Shown piece by piece: positions 6,222 through 14,229 of a DNA stretch of 19,048 nt (the first letter of the stretch is position 1; each line of letters begins with the position of its first letter). This DNA is from JBAZOY01 sp041648505 (lineage in GTDB: Bacteria; Desulfobacterota; Syntrophia; Syntrophales; CG2-30-49-12). The stretch spans positions 1 to 19,048 of the forward strand of contig JBAZOY010000044.1 of the NCBI GenBank assembly GCA_041648505.1. The letters run 5' to 3'. The notes beneath the pieces are model-generated. The model did not search any database, had not been told where the DNA came from, and saw only the letters and a program-made list of their open reading frames with translations. A program made the translations under genes and the position numbers.

Positions 6222-6260
6222 TTATAAATTACAAAACAAATATAAAGACTTATTATAAAT
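6222..6260. promoter_or_regulatory. Paired TTATAAAT octamers, possible operator
   Basis: TTATAAAT occurs at 6222-6229 and 6253-6260 in the same orientation, 31 bases apart (about three helical turns). The pair brackets the -7 box of the leftward promoter. The spacing suits binding of a dimeric regulator such as the adjacent ribbon-helix-helix protein, but the octamer is AT-only and could recur by chance. Confidence 0.3.
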
Positions 6261-6268
6261 AATCCAAA
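6237..6268 (-). promoter_or_regulatory. Bacteroidota-type promoter for the leftward cassette
   Basis: On the minus strand, TTTG (6268-6265) is followed after 20 bases by TATATTTG (6244-6237), an exact match to the TTTG / TAnnTTTG consensus of Bacteroidota primary-sigma promoters. Transcription would begin roughly 30-35 bases before the regulator's start codon, leaving room for its AAAGGAG site. Confidence 0.75.
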
Positions 6269-6277
6269 CTAATGGTA

Positions 6278-6309
6278 TTTGACTATTTGCTTCTTAGTGG
6301 TTATATTTG
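6278..6309 (+). promoter_or_regulatory. Bacteroidota-type promoter directly against the portal start
   Basis: TTTG (6278-6281), 20 bases, then TATATTTG (6302-6309) is again an exact consensus match. The portal ATG begins only four bases after the -7 box, about where transcription should start. The transcript would then be leaderless, which fits the absence of any ribosome site before this ATG. Confidence 0.7.
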
Positions 6310-6313
6310 AGTT

Positions 6314-8320
6314 ATGTCAGAAAATGATTATCAAAACGCAAACCATAATGATACCCAACCATCTGTAGATTGGTCTGAGGAAGTAGCTCGCACAAATTTT
6401 AAGTTGTATAAAGAGAACTACTCAGCTGGTGCGCAGTGGCGCAGAGATGCTAAAATTTATCAGAACTTTAGATATGGTCAACACTTCTCCAGAGCAGAAG
6501 AAGCTGAAATATTAAAGTTCCGCCAAGCACCATTAGCTATATCTGCTGTTACTGCTATTTGTGATACCGCAGAAGCGTTGATGACATCTGCTAAACCTAC
6601 TATTAAAGTAGCACCTATTGGCAACCCATATCAGAGTGATGAAGAAAATGAACCATATAGGCGAGTAGCGGGTATTTATAATTACTTACTGCAGAAGTCT
6701 TGGTATGACAGTTTGGGTGGTTTGCAATATGACCGAGTAGTGACCGACAGTTCAAACGTAGGGCATGGTTTGTTCTATATAGTTCCACGAAATGAATATG
6801 GTGAATTTACTGTTGACATTAAACACTTGAGTTGGGAATATTACTTCCCCCATTGTCAAACCAAAGACCCATTTTACCGAGATGCTGATAATAACATTAT
6901 AGCAATGAATATCAGCTATAAATCAGCTTATAGGTTAGCTAAAACTATTGATGATACTTTAGATTATGACCGCTTTGAGAAAGAGTTTCTGAAAGGTAGT
7001 TTTGGTACTGCCATTATACAGGCAACTAATTCTACCAGATTACGTGAGACAACATTATTTACCCAAAGGTTTGTGCTTGAAGAAAAAACAGCTTACATCG
7101 TTACTTTCAAAGGAAGCCCTTCGTTCAAGGTGTACTCCGAGTTATCACCCGAAATACAGTCTTACATTAAATCAGATGATGCTACATACCGCACATCGAG
7201 CAGATTCTACTTGCACGAATATACCGCCATTGGCAATTATGGATTTAAAAAAGTACACGAAATTACGCAACACAATATAATACCAGTGGTCTATGACCAT
7301 AGGAACAATCCTTATCCATCTGGCAGAGTGTCTTATCTATACCCATTACAACGTGCATTTAATAAAATGATTATGGTTGCTATACTTAATGGTAGTTTAA
7401 TGAACTCTATCAGAGTATTAGCAGAAGAAAATAGTATTATTAATCAAGATGAATGGAACAGAAACTTTGCTATTCCAGGTGCTACATTACGTTATAAACT
7501 ACCTATTCCAGGCATATCTACACCACCAATAGTAATCAAAGCCGAACCTTTGTCACAAGCATGGTTAGTATTCCCGCAGTTCCTTATCCAACAGATGGAA
7601 TATATTAGCGGTATATTTGGTATAATGATGGGTAACTCTGAAGGTGCGCCTAATGTATTTAGTACTGTAGCTTCATTACAATCTGCTGGTGGTCAAAAGA
7701 TTAAACGTAGAATGGCGCAAGTAGATGCATCGTTAAGTGTAGTAGGTGAAGTTGCAGCAGAATATTATAAGAACTATTCTCCATTAAATGGTTTCTCTAC
7801 ATCAATTAATGAGATTGGTGAAATGCAAGCACCGATGATGTATAACAAAATTAAACGTGTAAAGGGTTCAGAAGTAGCTATTGAATTAGACCCATTAACA
7901 GATTTATCATTAGGTTTTAAACAAGTTCGATTTACCAGTGCTACATCTAATGGTTATGAAAGCGGTACTGAGGCAGCATTGCTTACTACATTGGCAACGC
8001 AATTAAGTGTGCCACAGTTAGTCCCCTTAATATTGAAAAGATTGAATATGCCAGATGTAGATAAGGTTATGAAGTCTATGGATACTGCACAACAGCAAGC
8101 TGGTCAAATAGAGCAGATGCAGAAGATGCTAAAAGAATACGAACAGAAAACTAATGTAATGGCTGGGCAAATTGACCAGAAAGGTTATGAACTGTCTAAA
8201 GCACAGTTTGACAGTAAGTTTACTAAAGTAGTTGAGAAAGCTAAAAATGACCCTAACTTTTTAAATCAGATTGTTTCACAAATAGAAGAAGGAAATAATG
8301 GAAACGGAAAACAAGGTTAA
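6314..8320 (+). CDS. Portal protein
   Basis: The dodecameric portal forms the DNA gate at one capsid vertex. The 668-residue length, the position directly before scaffold and capsid genes, and the N-terminal pattern support the call. That pattern is a charged helix, a FRYGQHFS-like stretch, then RQAPLAISAVTAICDTAEALMTSAKPTIKVAP (described in part: residues about 72-105), as in podoviral portals. The last 80 residues are glutamine-rich and coiled-coil-like (QQQAGQIEQMQKMLKEYEQK), a common portal C-terminus. No Shine-Dalgarno site precedes the ATG; a promoter -7 box ends four bases upstream. The 3' end overlaps the scaffold gene by 23 bases. Confidence 0.88.
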   Translation: MSENDYQNANHNDTQPSVDWSEEVARTNFKLYKENYSAGAQWRRDAKIYQNFRYGQHFSRAEEAEILKFRQAPLAISAVTAICDTAEALMTSAKPTIKVAPIGNPYQSDEENEPYRRVAGIYNYLLQKSWYDSLGGLQYDRVVTDSSNVGHGLFYIVPRNEYGEFTVDIKHLSWEYYFPHCQTKDPFYRDADNNIIAMNISYKSAYRLAKTIDDTLDYDRFEKEFLKGSFGTAIIQATNSTRLRETTLFTQRFVLEEKTAYIVTFKGSPSFKVYSELSPEIQSYIKSDDATYRTSSRFYLHEYTAIGNYGFKKVHEITQHNIIPVVYDHRNNPYPSGRVSYLYPLQRAFNKMIMVAILNGSLMNSIRVLAEENSIINQDEWNRNFAIPGATLRYKLPIPGISTPPIVIKAEPLSQAWLVFPQFLIQQMEYISGIFGIMMGNSEGAPNVFSTVASLQSAGGQKIKRRMAQVDASLSVVGEVAAEYYKNYSPLNGFSTSINEIGEMQAPMMYNKIKRVKGSEVAIELDPLTDLSLGFKQVRFTSATSNGYESGTEAALLTTLATQLSVPQLVPLILKRLNMPDVDKVMKSMDTAQQQAGQIEQMQKMLKEYEQKTNVMAGQIDQKGYELSKAQFDSKFTKVVEKAKNDPNFLNQIVSQIEEGNNGNGKQG

Positions 8321-9413
8321 TACTGCTGAGGAAGTGGTAATACCAGAAACGTCAGTAGTCGTCGAAGAGAAACCAGTGGTTGTTGAGAAACAACGTGGTG
8401 CGATGGGTGATATGATTAATCGCTATAAAGATAGCGAAATCAACACAATGGTTACAAAAGAAGAACTGATTAATGAGAAACCTGAGTTCGATTATTCATT
8501 CTTCAAAGATTTAGGCGATGATGATTATAAAAAGTATGAGAACTTAAAAGCAACAGATGAAGCTTTGTATCACGACATACTTTCTACTCGTAACGATATG
8601 AAAAAGAATCAGCGATTAGTTTCAGCAAGAGAGGTTGAACTCGGCAAAGCAAAAGAAACATCTGTGCCGAAAGAGACTATTGAGAAACACAACGAGTTTT
8701 TTAGTGGTCTAAAGAAAGATTTTTTTGGCACTTATAAACAATATCAATCTGAACTTGGGTTGCCAGATTTAGAATATGTAAGCAGACAAATTGAGACTGG
8801 TGGGGATACCCAGTCTCGATTACAGCAATGGCAAGCTAATGATTTAACACAAGCTATTGAAAAGAAATTTAAATTAGATGAAGGTGACTTTGTCTATGAC
8901 CCAGCAGATGCGTATAAGTCTAATACGCCGTCTTATGAATATCGTATAATGACTGAAAAGAAAGAGAAAGCATTCCAATCAGAATATGAAAACGAAGAAG
9001 CTGGTAAACGTAATGCATTTGAAAAGATAACACAAGAACGTGAGAAAGACTTACAGTTCTTAAAAGAAACCTACTTCAAAGAATCCGATGAGGAATTTGT
9101 AGCCTTTTTAGGCGAAATGGATAGTATGGCAATGAAGATGAAAGAAGGTAACTTCTCTTCTGATGCTAATCCATTTGCTCTTAGAAACTTATTTCGTGGT
9201 GTGCATTTTGATAAGTTAATTGCGAAAAGCAATACAGAACTTGCTAATAAGATACATCAAGAATATAATGCTAAGGGTATGTTTTTACCATCTAACGGTA
9301 AAGATAAGTTTATTGACAGCACTAAGGTGCAAGGCGCAGCGACTATAACAAATGATAACGGCAAGCCCATGTTTGGTGGAATGTCAAGGTCAATGCGTAA
9401 GTACAGAAATTAA
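8298..9413 (+). CDS. Scaffold-like capsid assembly protein
   Basis: Scaffolds guide shell assembly and then leave the prohead. This 371-residue protein lies between portal and capsid genes, the usual scaffold place. It is rich in Glu and Lys with long predicted helices and an acidic, valine-rich disordered start (EEVVIPETSVVVEEKPVVVE). Helical segments run roughly 70-150 and 215-260. The C-terminus is basic (MSRSMRKYRN), as scaffold C-termini often are because they bind the capsid protein. AAGGA precedes the ATG, which lies inside the portal gene. No protease motif is seen. Identification is by position and composition rather than by a conserved motif. Confidence 0.75.
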   Translation: METENKVNTAEEVVIPETSVVVEEKPVVVEKQRGAMGDMINRYKDSEINTMVTKEELINEKPEFDYSFFKDLGDDDYKKYENLKATDEALYHDILSTRNDMKKNQRLVSAREVELGKAKETSVPKETIEKHNEFFSGLKKDFFGTYKQYQSELGLPDLEYVSRQIETGGDTQSRLQQWQANDLTQAIEKKFKLDEGDFVYDPADAYKSNTPSYEYRIMTEKKEKAFQSEYENEEAGKRNAFEKITQEREKDLQFLKETYFKESDEEFVAFLGEMDSMAMKMKEGNFSSDANPFALRNLFRGVHFDKLIAKSNTELANKIHQEYNAKGMFLPSNGKDKFIDSTKVQGAATITNDNGKPMFGGMSRSMRKYRN

Positions 9414-9432
9414 TTAATGAAAGGATTTTATT

Positions 9433-10848
9433 ATGGCAGGTTCAGATTATAGTACTACAGTTGGTGCTACCACTGGAGTATATCGTGGCTTTTATGATAC
9501 GCCAAACATACAAGACAGACTTCGCCTGTATGCTCAGCAGGAAGAAGTGTTCAAATTACTTGCATTAAGACAAGTAAACCCATTATCAATTTTAACAATC
9601 ATCTCTGAGAAGTTTGGTACAGTCGGCGCAGCAATGCTATCTGACTGGCGTTTCCGTTATCAAGAGTTTGATGAGTTACCTTATCAGTTCTTACTTGCGG
9701 CAGCTTCTGTCCGTCCAGTGTCTGGTTCGTTAATTGACTATGTTAAACTGGAAAATAATCACGCCGCTGGTTTAAACATTAACCATCGGTTGCTTTCAAA
9801 AGGTACTTGGGTTGCAGCTACTGTTACAGCGTCTACACAAGTGTCCGCTTCTTTTGCTACTTCAACTCCGTTAAATGAAACACTTAGAATCCTTTCTATT
9901 GGTTCGGCTGACAGTGAGTTTGAAGGTAATGCCGCCGCTTCCGGTTATACCTGGCTTAAGATTAAGAGATGCCACCCAGCTACTGCAATTACTGGTCAAA
10001 TGATCGCCATTCCAACAGCTACCACATTAACATTGGTAAACTCAGTAGCTAAAACTAATCAACGACCAAATGCGCCAATAAGTGCTAATGGTAGTTACTT
10101 AGAAAATGTTATTCAGATTACTCGTGAATCTTATGGTATTGGTGAGCATTTAAATAAAGGTGGTGGGATTAAAACTTTGCTACTTGAAGACGGTGCTTCC
10201 CAGCTTGACTTAAACTATCAGTTGACTGAACTCAGATTGATGAAAACAATCGAAAGAGCAATCTTAACTGGTCGTAGAATGGCTATTGAATCAGGTAACG
10301 AGTCAGAATATGAATCTGGCGGTATCTTAGAGTTTATCCCTTCTGCTAACTATATTAATGCTGGTGGCGTTCTTAATGTAGCAAGAGTAAATACTGTCGT
10401 TTCTACTGCTCTTGATACTTCTGGTGTCAGAGAATTGTTTATGTTTGGTGGTTCTACCTTCACTAAAAACCTTGCTGCAGCTTATGAGAATAAACGTGGC
10501 TTTGGTGAAAACACTAAACTTTCGGTTGATTATGGTATGAAAGTAAACACAGTCGAAGGTACTGGTCGTGATGGCGTTATCAACTATGTTAATGCTCCTA
10601 TTCTTTCTGAAATTGGTTTAGATAATGAAGCGTTAATACTCAATCTTACCGAGTATAATTATGGTGAAAAGAGTAAGTATGGTTGCTTCCAAATTGCTGA
10701 AAAAGTTCCTATTGCTGATTATCCAGATGGCGTAGATTCTTATGAATCTAATGCAGGTTTTATGGGTAAATGGCGAGAACTATATTCTGCTTGGGGCTTA
10801 ATCCGCAGATTAGCTAATACTCATTTCAGAGTGTATGGTGCTCAATAA
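9433..10848 (+). CDS. Major capsid protein, HK97-type fold likely
   Basis: This 471-residue protein forms the shell. Support comes from its place after scaffold, its size and its content. The helix LMKTIERAILTGRRMAIES followed by GGILEFI resembles the spine helix and following loop of DUF5309/SU10-like capsid proteins. An N-terminal arm (residues 1-60) and a beta-rich Thr/Ala/Ser segment (about 125-220) that could be an inserted surface domain are also visible. AAAGGA precedes the start. An intrinsic terminator follows the stop, suggesting that capsid mRNA is a major transcript with reduced read-through. No signal peptide or obvious cleavage site is seen. Confidence 0.85.
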   Translation: MAGSDYSTTVGATTGVYRGFYDTPNIQDRLRLYAQQEEVFKLLALRQVNPLSILTIISEKFGTVGAAMLSDWRFRYQEFDELPYQFLLAAASVRPVSGSLIDYVKLENNHAAGLNINHRLLSKGTWVAATVTASTQVSASFATSTPLNETLRILSIGSADSEFEGNAAASGYTWLKIKRCHPATAITGQMIAIPTATTLTLVNSVAKTNQRPNAPISANGSYLENVIQITRESYGIGEHLNKGGGIKTLLLEDGASQLDLNYQLTELRLMKTIERAILTGRRMAIESGNESEYESGGILEFIPSANYINAGGVLNVARVNTVVSTALDTSGVRELFMFGGSTFTKNLAAAYENKRGFGENTKLSVDYGMKVNTVEGTGRDGVINYVNAPILSEIGLDNEALILNLTEYNYGEKSKYGCFQIAEKVPIADYPDGVDSYESNAGFMGKWRELYSAWGLIRRLANTHFRVYGAQ

Positions 10849-10861
10849 GTGTAAATTAATG

Positions 10862-10889
10862 GGGCAGATAATGTGTCTGCCCTTTTCTT
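10862..10889 (+). terminator. Intrinsic terminator after the capsid gene
   Basis: GGGCAGA (10862-10868) pairs perfectly with TCTGCCC (10876-10882) around a 7-base loop, followed at once by TTTTCTT. It is the only clear rho-independent terminator in the window, 13 bases after the capsid stop. Partial read-through is needed for downstream genes unless they have their own promoter. Confidence 0.85.
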
Positions 10890-10916
10890 AAACAAATTTA
10901 TGAAAGGTTAAATAAA

Positions 10917-11291
10917 ATGGCTTCAAATCTTAAATATAATGTCTACCCACTTGCTCCAGAAGCATCAACAAATGACTTGATAAGACCAGGCAGTTTGTTT
11001 CTTGAACGTCACAAAATTACTTGGACGCCTAACGCTACTACCGCAGTTACTGTTGATTTGACTTCAGTGTTCGGCAAAGGCAAATGTGATGCAAGTGATT
11101 TGATTGGTGTAATTTGTCTAACGTCTCGTGGTACTGCAGTTTTGCTTGGTGCATCTGTTGCACAACATAGTTCTACTGCGGGTGCAATTACTGTATCATT
11201 AAATGCAAGTACAACTTATTCAACAGCAACTACAATGGATATTCTTGTGGTGGGTCTTGCACAGTCTGAAACTTCTATCACATTAGGTTAA
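10917..11291 (+). CDS. Small beta-rich capsid-associated protein
   Basis: This 124-residue protein starts after AAAGG. It is rich in Thr, Ser, Ala and Val with alternating hydrophobic pattern, suggesting an all-beta fold, and has no signal peptide or membrane segment. Its place right after the capsid gene and terminator suggests a head decoration or head-completion protein. No motif proves this and I do not recognise the family. It does not clearly resemble the paralogous pair that follows. Confidence 0.65.
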   Translation: MASNLKYNVYPLAPEASTNDLIRPGSLFLERHKITWTPNATTAVTVDLTSVFGKGKCDASDLIGVICLTSRGTAVLLGASVAQHSSTAGAITVSLNASTTYSTATTMDILVVGLAQSETSITLG

Positions 11292-11307
11292 TAGAAAGGA
11301 GTAAATA

Positions 11308-11652
11308 ATGAGTACAACCACAGTCCCCGAATTGTTGAGTGGTTCAACTGCTCTCTTGGTTGATTGCAGAAATGCAGTGTTTCCTTTCGTTAAGGATACG
11401 TTTGTGTTTGCACGAAGATATCTTGGTGCTGGCGTTGATTATGCAACGGCAGATACGGCGGTATTGCTTGATTTAGATGGAGTAACAGAAGTATTAACTT
11501 GCCAGATTACGCATGATGCGAGTGGCACATTCACTTATGTTGCACCCACCACTATTGCTTATACCACTACCGCTGGTGCTAAAAAGACTGTTATCACAAT
11601 ACCGAATACAAGTGCAACTGCTTTGCATGTGTTCATAGTCGCAAAGGTGTAA
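11308..11652 (+). CDS. Small beta-rich virion protein, copy 1 of a tandem pair
   Basis: This 114-residue protein follows a strong AAAGGAG site. It shares with the next gene the block LxVDCRNxxxPFVKDxxxFxxRYxG (residues 17-40), then DY, LDGVxE, a Thr-rich strand with YxTxxGAxKTxI and an IAK-type end. I estimate about one third identity by eye over nearly the full length, so the two arose by tandem duplication. Both look all-beta. Position after the capsid gene suggests decoration or minor head proteins; this is inference. Confidence 0.7.
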   Translation: MSTTTVPELLSGSTALLVDCRNAVFPFVKDTFVFARRYLGAGVDYATADTAVLLDLDGVTEVLTCQITHDASGTFTYVAPTTIAYTTTAGAKKTVITIPNTSATALHVFIVAKV

Positions 11653-11653
11653 T

Positions 11654-12001
11654 ATGCCAGTCACAACTATAACTGAAAGTTACGCAGGTTCGCCAGCATT
11701 ATATGTTGACTGTAGGAACAAAGCATATCCATTTGTAAAAGATGGGTATTGGTTTTGTCATAGATATGTTGGTGGCACAGATTATGATAACACGGCATCG
11801 TCTGTTAATATTGTGTTGGATGGTGTAGTAGAAATTACGACTATCCACGCACAAGAAGAAAGGGCAGCATCAACCGTTGCTGTTGTGCCTACTTCTATTA
11901 CATATTCAACCGATGTTGGTGCAGTAAAAACGACAATCGTGTTTGCAGTTAATGCTGCAGATTCGGTATATCTATATGTGAATATCATAGCAAAGGCATA
12001 G
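11654..12001 (+). CDS. Small beta-rich virion protein, copy 2 of a tandem pair
   Basis: This 115-residue paralogue of the preceding gene starts two bases after its stop, with AAAGGTG inside the upstream coding end. It has the same VDCRNxxxPFVKD block and C-terminal KTTI...IIAKA. It differs in aromatic residues (GYWFCHRYVGG against TFVFARRYLGA) and in its middle loop, so the two may bind different partners. The stop is TAG, one of only two in the window, and the next ATG follows after two bases. Confidence 0.7.
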   Translation: MPVTTITESYAGSPALYVDCRNKAYPFVKDGYWFCHRYVGGTDYDNTASSVNIVLDGVVEITTIHAQEERAASTVAVVPTSITYSTDVGAVKTTIVFAVNAADSVYLYVNIIAKA

Positions 12002-12003
12002 CA

Positions 12004-12654
12004 ATGACGCTACTGCAATTCATCTTAAAGCTAAGGCGTAGGTTGCAAGACCTACGTTCTTTAGCTGGTGCTACCATCGAAGATTTGAATGCCGATGGTA
12101 TGCGCTGGGCTACGCAAGAACTGGTGGATGTGACTAATGATTCATTAATTGAATTAACAAGGTTAGTCAGAACGTATTCAAGTTTACCAATACTAAAACA
12201 AATAACAGATATGCATACTATCGCTAAAGGTACTTTGGTAATAACAAGTGGTATGTCTGCGGCATTAGATGTTACTGTGCTCACTGTATCAGAATTAACA
12301 GATGCATCTAATATAAGTTATGGTTATATTAAACCAACTGTTTATTATGATTATTTAGGTGACCCCGCATCGCCAAGAGTAGGTGAAAAGTTTTTTACAA
12401 TGTTAAGAGAAACCGATGGGAGTAGAAAGATTTATATAATGCCTTCTGCAAGTTTTACCGCCAATACAACTTATGTATATGCTAAGTCTAATTATTTAAA
12501 GGCAGATGCCGCATTGGCTCTTGGTTTTAATGGATTAGAGGATTTATTGTTAGACATAGCAGAGAGAGAATGTAGAGACAGGGAGCATAACTGGAATAGA
12601 AGTCAAATTTTAGATAACCGTATAGCCATTAAGTTAGGCATACAAATAAAATAA
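12004..12654 (+). CDS. Head-to-tail adaptor-like protein
   Basis: This 216-residue protein begins with a helix typical of gp6/gp7-like adaptors (LLQFILKLRRRLQDL), then RWATQELVDVTNDSLIELTRLV. A beta-rich middle (120-160) follows, then a C-terminal helix pair (LEDLLLDIAERECRDREHNWNRS is residues about 178-200). Adaptors form the ring under the portal in short-tailed phages. Position after head genes and before the large nozzle-like gene supports the role. AAAGG precedes the start. Sequence similarity to a named family cannot be shown by eye. Confidence 0.6.
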   Translation: MTLLQFILKLRRRLQDLRSLAGATIEDLNADGMRWATQELVDVTNDSLIELTRLVRTYSSLPILKQITDMHTIAKGTLVITSGMSAALDVTVLTVSELTDASNISYGYIKPTVYYDYLGDPASPRVGEKFFTMLRETDGSRKIYIMPSASFTANTTYVYAKSNYLKADAALALGFNGLEDLLLDIAERECRDREHNWNRSQILDNRIAIKLGIQIK

Positions 12655-12664
12655 GGAGTAAATA

Positions 12665-13396
12665 ATGCCACGTTATCCATCGAAAACAATTTTGATACAA
12701 GATGTTCTTGGGGAAGCAAGGGAATTGGTCGCAGTTGAAGAAGCAAGGCTTCAGTTAAAATCTGTTGGTAGAATGTTTTATAATTTTGCAATAGCAGAAT
12801 TACATAATGTAATTGGTTATATAGATGAGGAAAGTTTGCTAACCGATACTGCGGTAGATGTTCCTGCTATTGCAACAAAATATTACAGTAAAGATTTAGC
12901 AGCATCTGCTTATTTTGATAATTATGATAAAATAAAAGCAATTTATGCTACTAATGGTTTAGATATGGTGCAAGGCTTTCCGGTTACTGTCACAGAGTTT
13001 TTATCTCATAGAGCCAATGGTTCGGCTAAATATCCTTATGGGGACGGATTGGTATATACGGAAATTGGTACAAGTGTCCATGCTGTGTTCGGCACAGATG
13101 TAATTTTAAATACACCTACTTTGAGAATAGTCTATAAAAGACAACCCCAGTTTGTTACCAATGCGCAATATCTTACTGGGTATGTTGATATCCCAGATAA
13201 ATATTATCCACTGCTTGTATCACGTATAGCGTCTCTGGCGGAGATGAGAAATGGGGTGACAGAGAAAGCACTTGTATTGGTTAAGCAAAGTTATGAACAA
13301 TTATTAGCTGCTGCTGACCCGGTAATTAAGGCTAAGTTAATGGATTCATTAACATATAGACCAACAACTCTTGGGAGCAATATAGACGTAAAATGA
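12665..13396 (+). CDS. Connector-region protein, adaptor-like
   Basis: This 243-residue protein starts after a strong AAGGAG site. An N-terminal helical part (ILIQDVLGEARELVAVEEARLQLKS, partly shown) is followed by a mixed middle and a C-terminal helical region (YYPLLVSRIASLAEMRNGV). This layout recurs in the flanking genes and suggests related structural proteins of the portal-tail joint. I do not recognise the exact family. Its end overlaps the next gene as ATGA, so they are coupled. It may be a head-closure or second adaptor protein. Confidence 0.55.
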   Translation: MPRYPSKTILIQDVLGEARELVAVEEARLQLKSVGRMFYNFAIAELHNVIGYIDEESLLTDTAVDVPAIATKYYSKDLAASAYFDNYDKIKAIYATNGLDMVQGFPVTVTEFLSHRANGSAKYPYGDGLVYTEIGTSVHAVFGTDVILNTPTLRIVYKRQPQFVTNAQYLTGYVDIPDKYYPLLVSRIASLAEMRNGVTEKALVLVKQSYEQLLAAADPVIKAKLMDSLTYRPTTLGSNIDVK

Positions 13397-14229
13397 CATA
13401 TCAAGGAATAATCAATAGAGTAGTTAATGATACTGGCGTTGACAATAACAATATAACGGTTAAAGATGTTGCTAAATTTAAGTTAGACTTATTTGATGTT
13501 ACTACACAATTACTCAGAATAGGTGAAGCATTAAAAGCCGCAACAACTTATAGCATTAGTGAAACTGCATTAGTTGGTGGGTTTGGCGAGCTTGGATTTG
13601 GTGAATCTGGGTTTGGTGCAGAGCCAGCAATCCAAGAAGTTAATATGGAAACCAGTTTCTATGCCCCCCAAGAAGTAATTTTTAAGAACTCTGATGGCGT
13701 TAGAGTATATGCACAAGAAATGCAATACGAAGAATATCTTAGATGGAATCCCAATATAACTGAGGTTACTACATCGTTTAATGATATAGTCACCGATGCT
13801 ACACCACAAGAACTGTTTTACACAGAAGAAAATAATAAATTTGATGGTGGTATTGGTTATTGTTTTACCGATACTAATCCACAAAAGTTAATATGGAAAC
13901 CCGCATTTACTGGCACGGTTGAAATATATTATAGTAAGATTAATCCAGAAACTGCATTATCATTATCATCTTCTCCCGACATACACTTTGCGTTTCACGA
14001 AGCAATAGTACATGGGGTAACTATGAAATGGTTGTTTAGGCTATTGCCATTTGCTAAAACAGAAGTGCAGTTATTAGCTTATCGTGATATGGTCGCTTAT
14101 CATAAAGATGAATATAAAAAGATGGTAGCTGACTTTACCGGTTGGGTTAATAGATTGGCTGAGACGCCAGTGATACAAGGGTTTGGTTTTCTGCAAGACC
14201 CAAGTATGTTCATATCAAGAGGGTTTTAA
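13393..14229 (+). CDS. Connector-region structural protein with GFG-rich motif
   Basis: This 278-residue protein has an N-terminal helical part, then a short glycine/phenylalanine repeat GFGELGFGESGFGAEP (about 63-78), a beta-rich middle and a helical C-terminal part (HEAIVHGVTMKWLFRLLP). Phage structural proteins often carry a GFGxGxFG-type segment before a beta domain. The start overlaps the previous stop and the stop overlaps the next start (TAATG), so three genes are coupled. It probably belongs to the portal-nozzle joint. Function is inferred from position. Confidence 0.6.
   Translation: MTYQGIINRVVNDTGVDNNNITVKDVAKFKLDLFDVTTQLLRIGEALKAATTYSISETALVGGFGELGFGESGFGAEPAIQEVNMETSFYAPQEVIFKNSDGVRVYAQEMQYEEYLRWNPNITEVTTSFNDIVTDATPQELFYTEENNKFDGGIGYCFTDTNPQKLIWKPAFTGTVEIYYSKINPETALSLSSSPDIHFAFHEAIVHGVTMKWLFRLLPFAKTEVQLLAYRDMVAYHKDEYKKMVADFTGWVNRLAETPVIQGFGFLQDPSMFISRGF

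Noticed and set aside
11999..12009. TAG followed by CAA TGA as a sign of TAG recoding in copy 2 of the tandem pair
   Set aside because: Readthrough would add only two residues, and the homologous copy ends at the same alignment position with TAA, so TAG is a normal stop.
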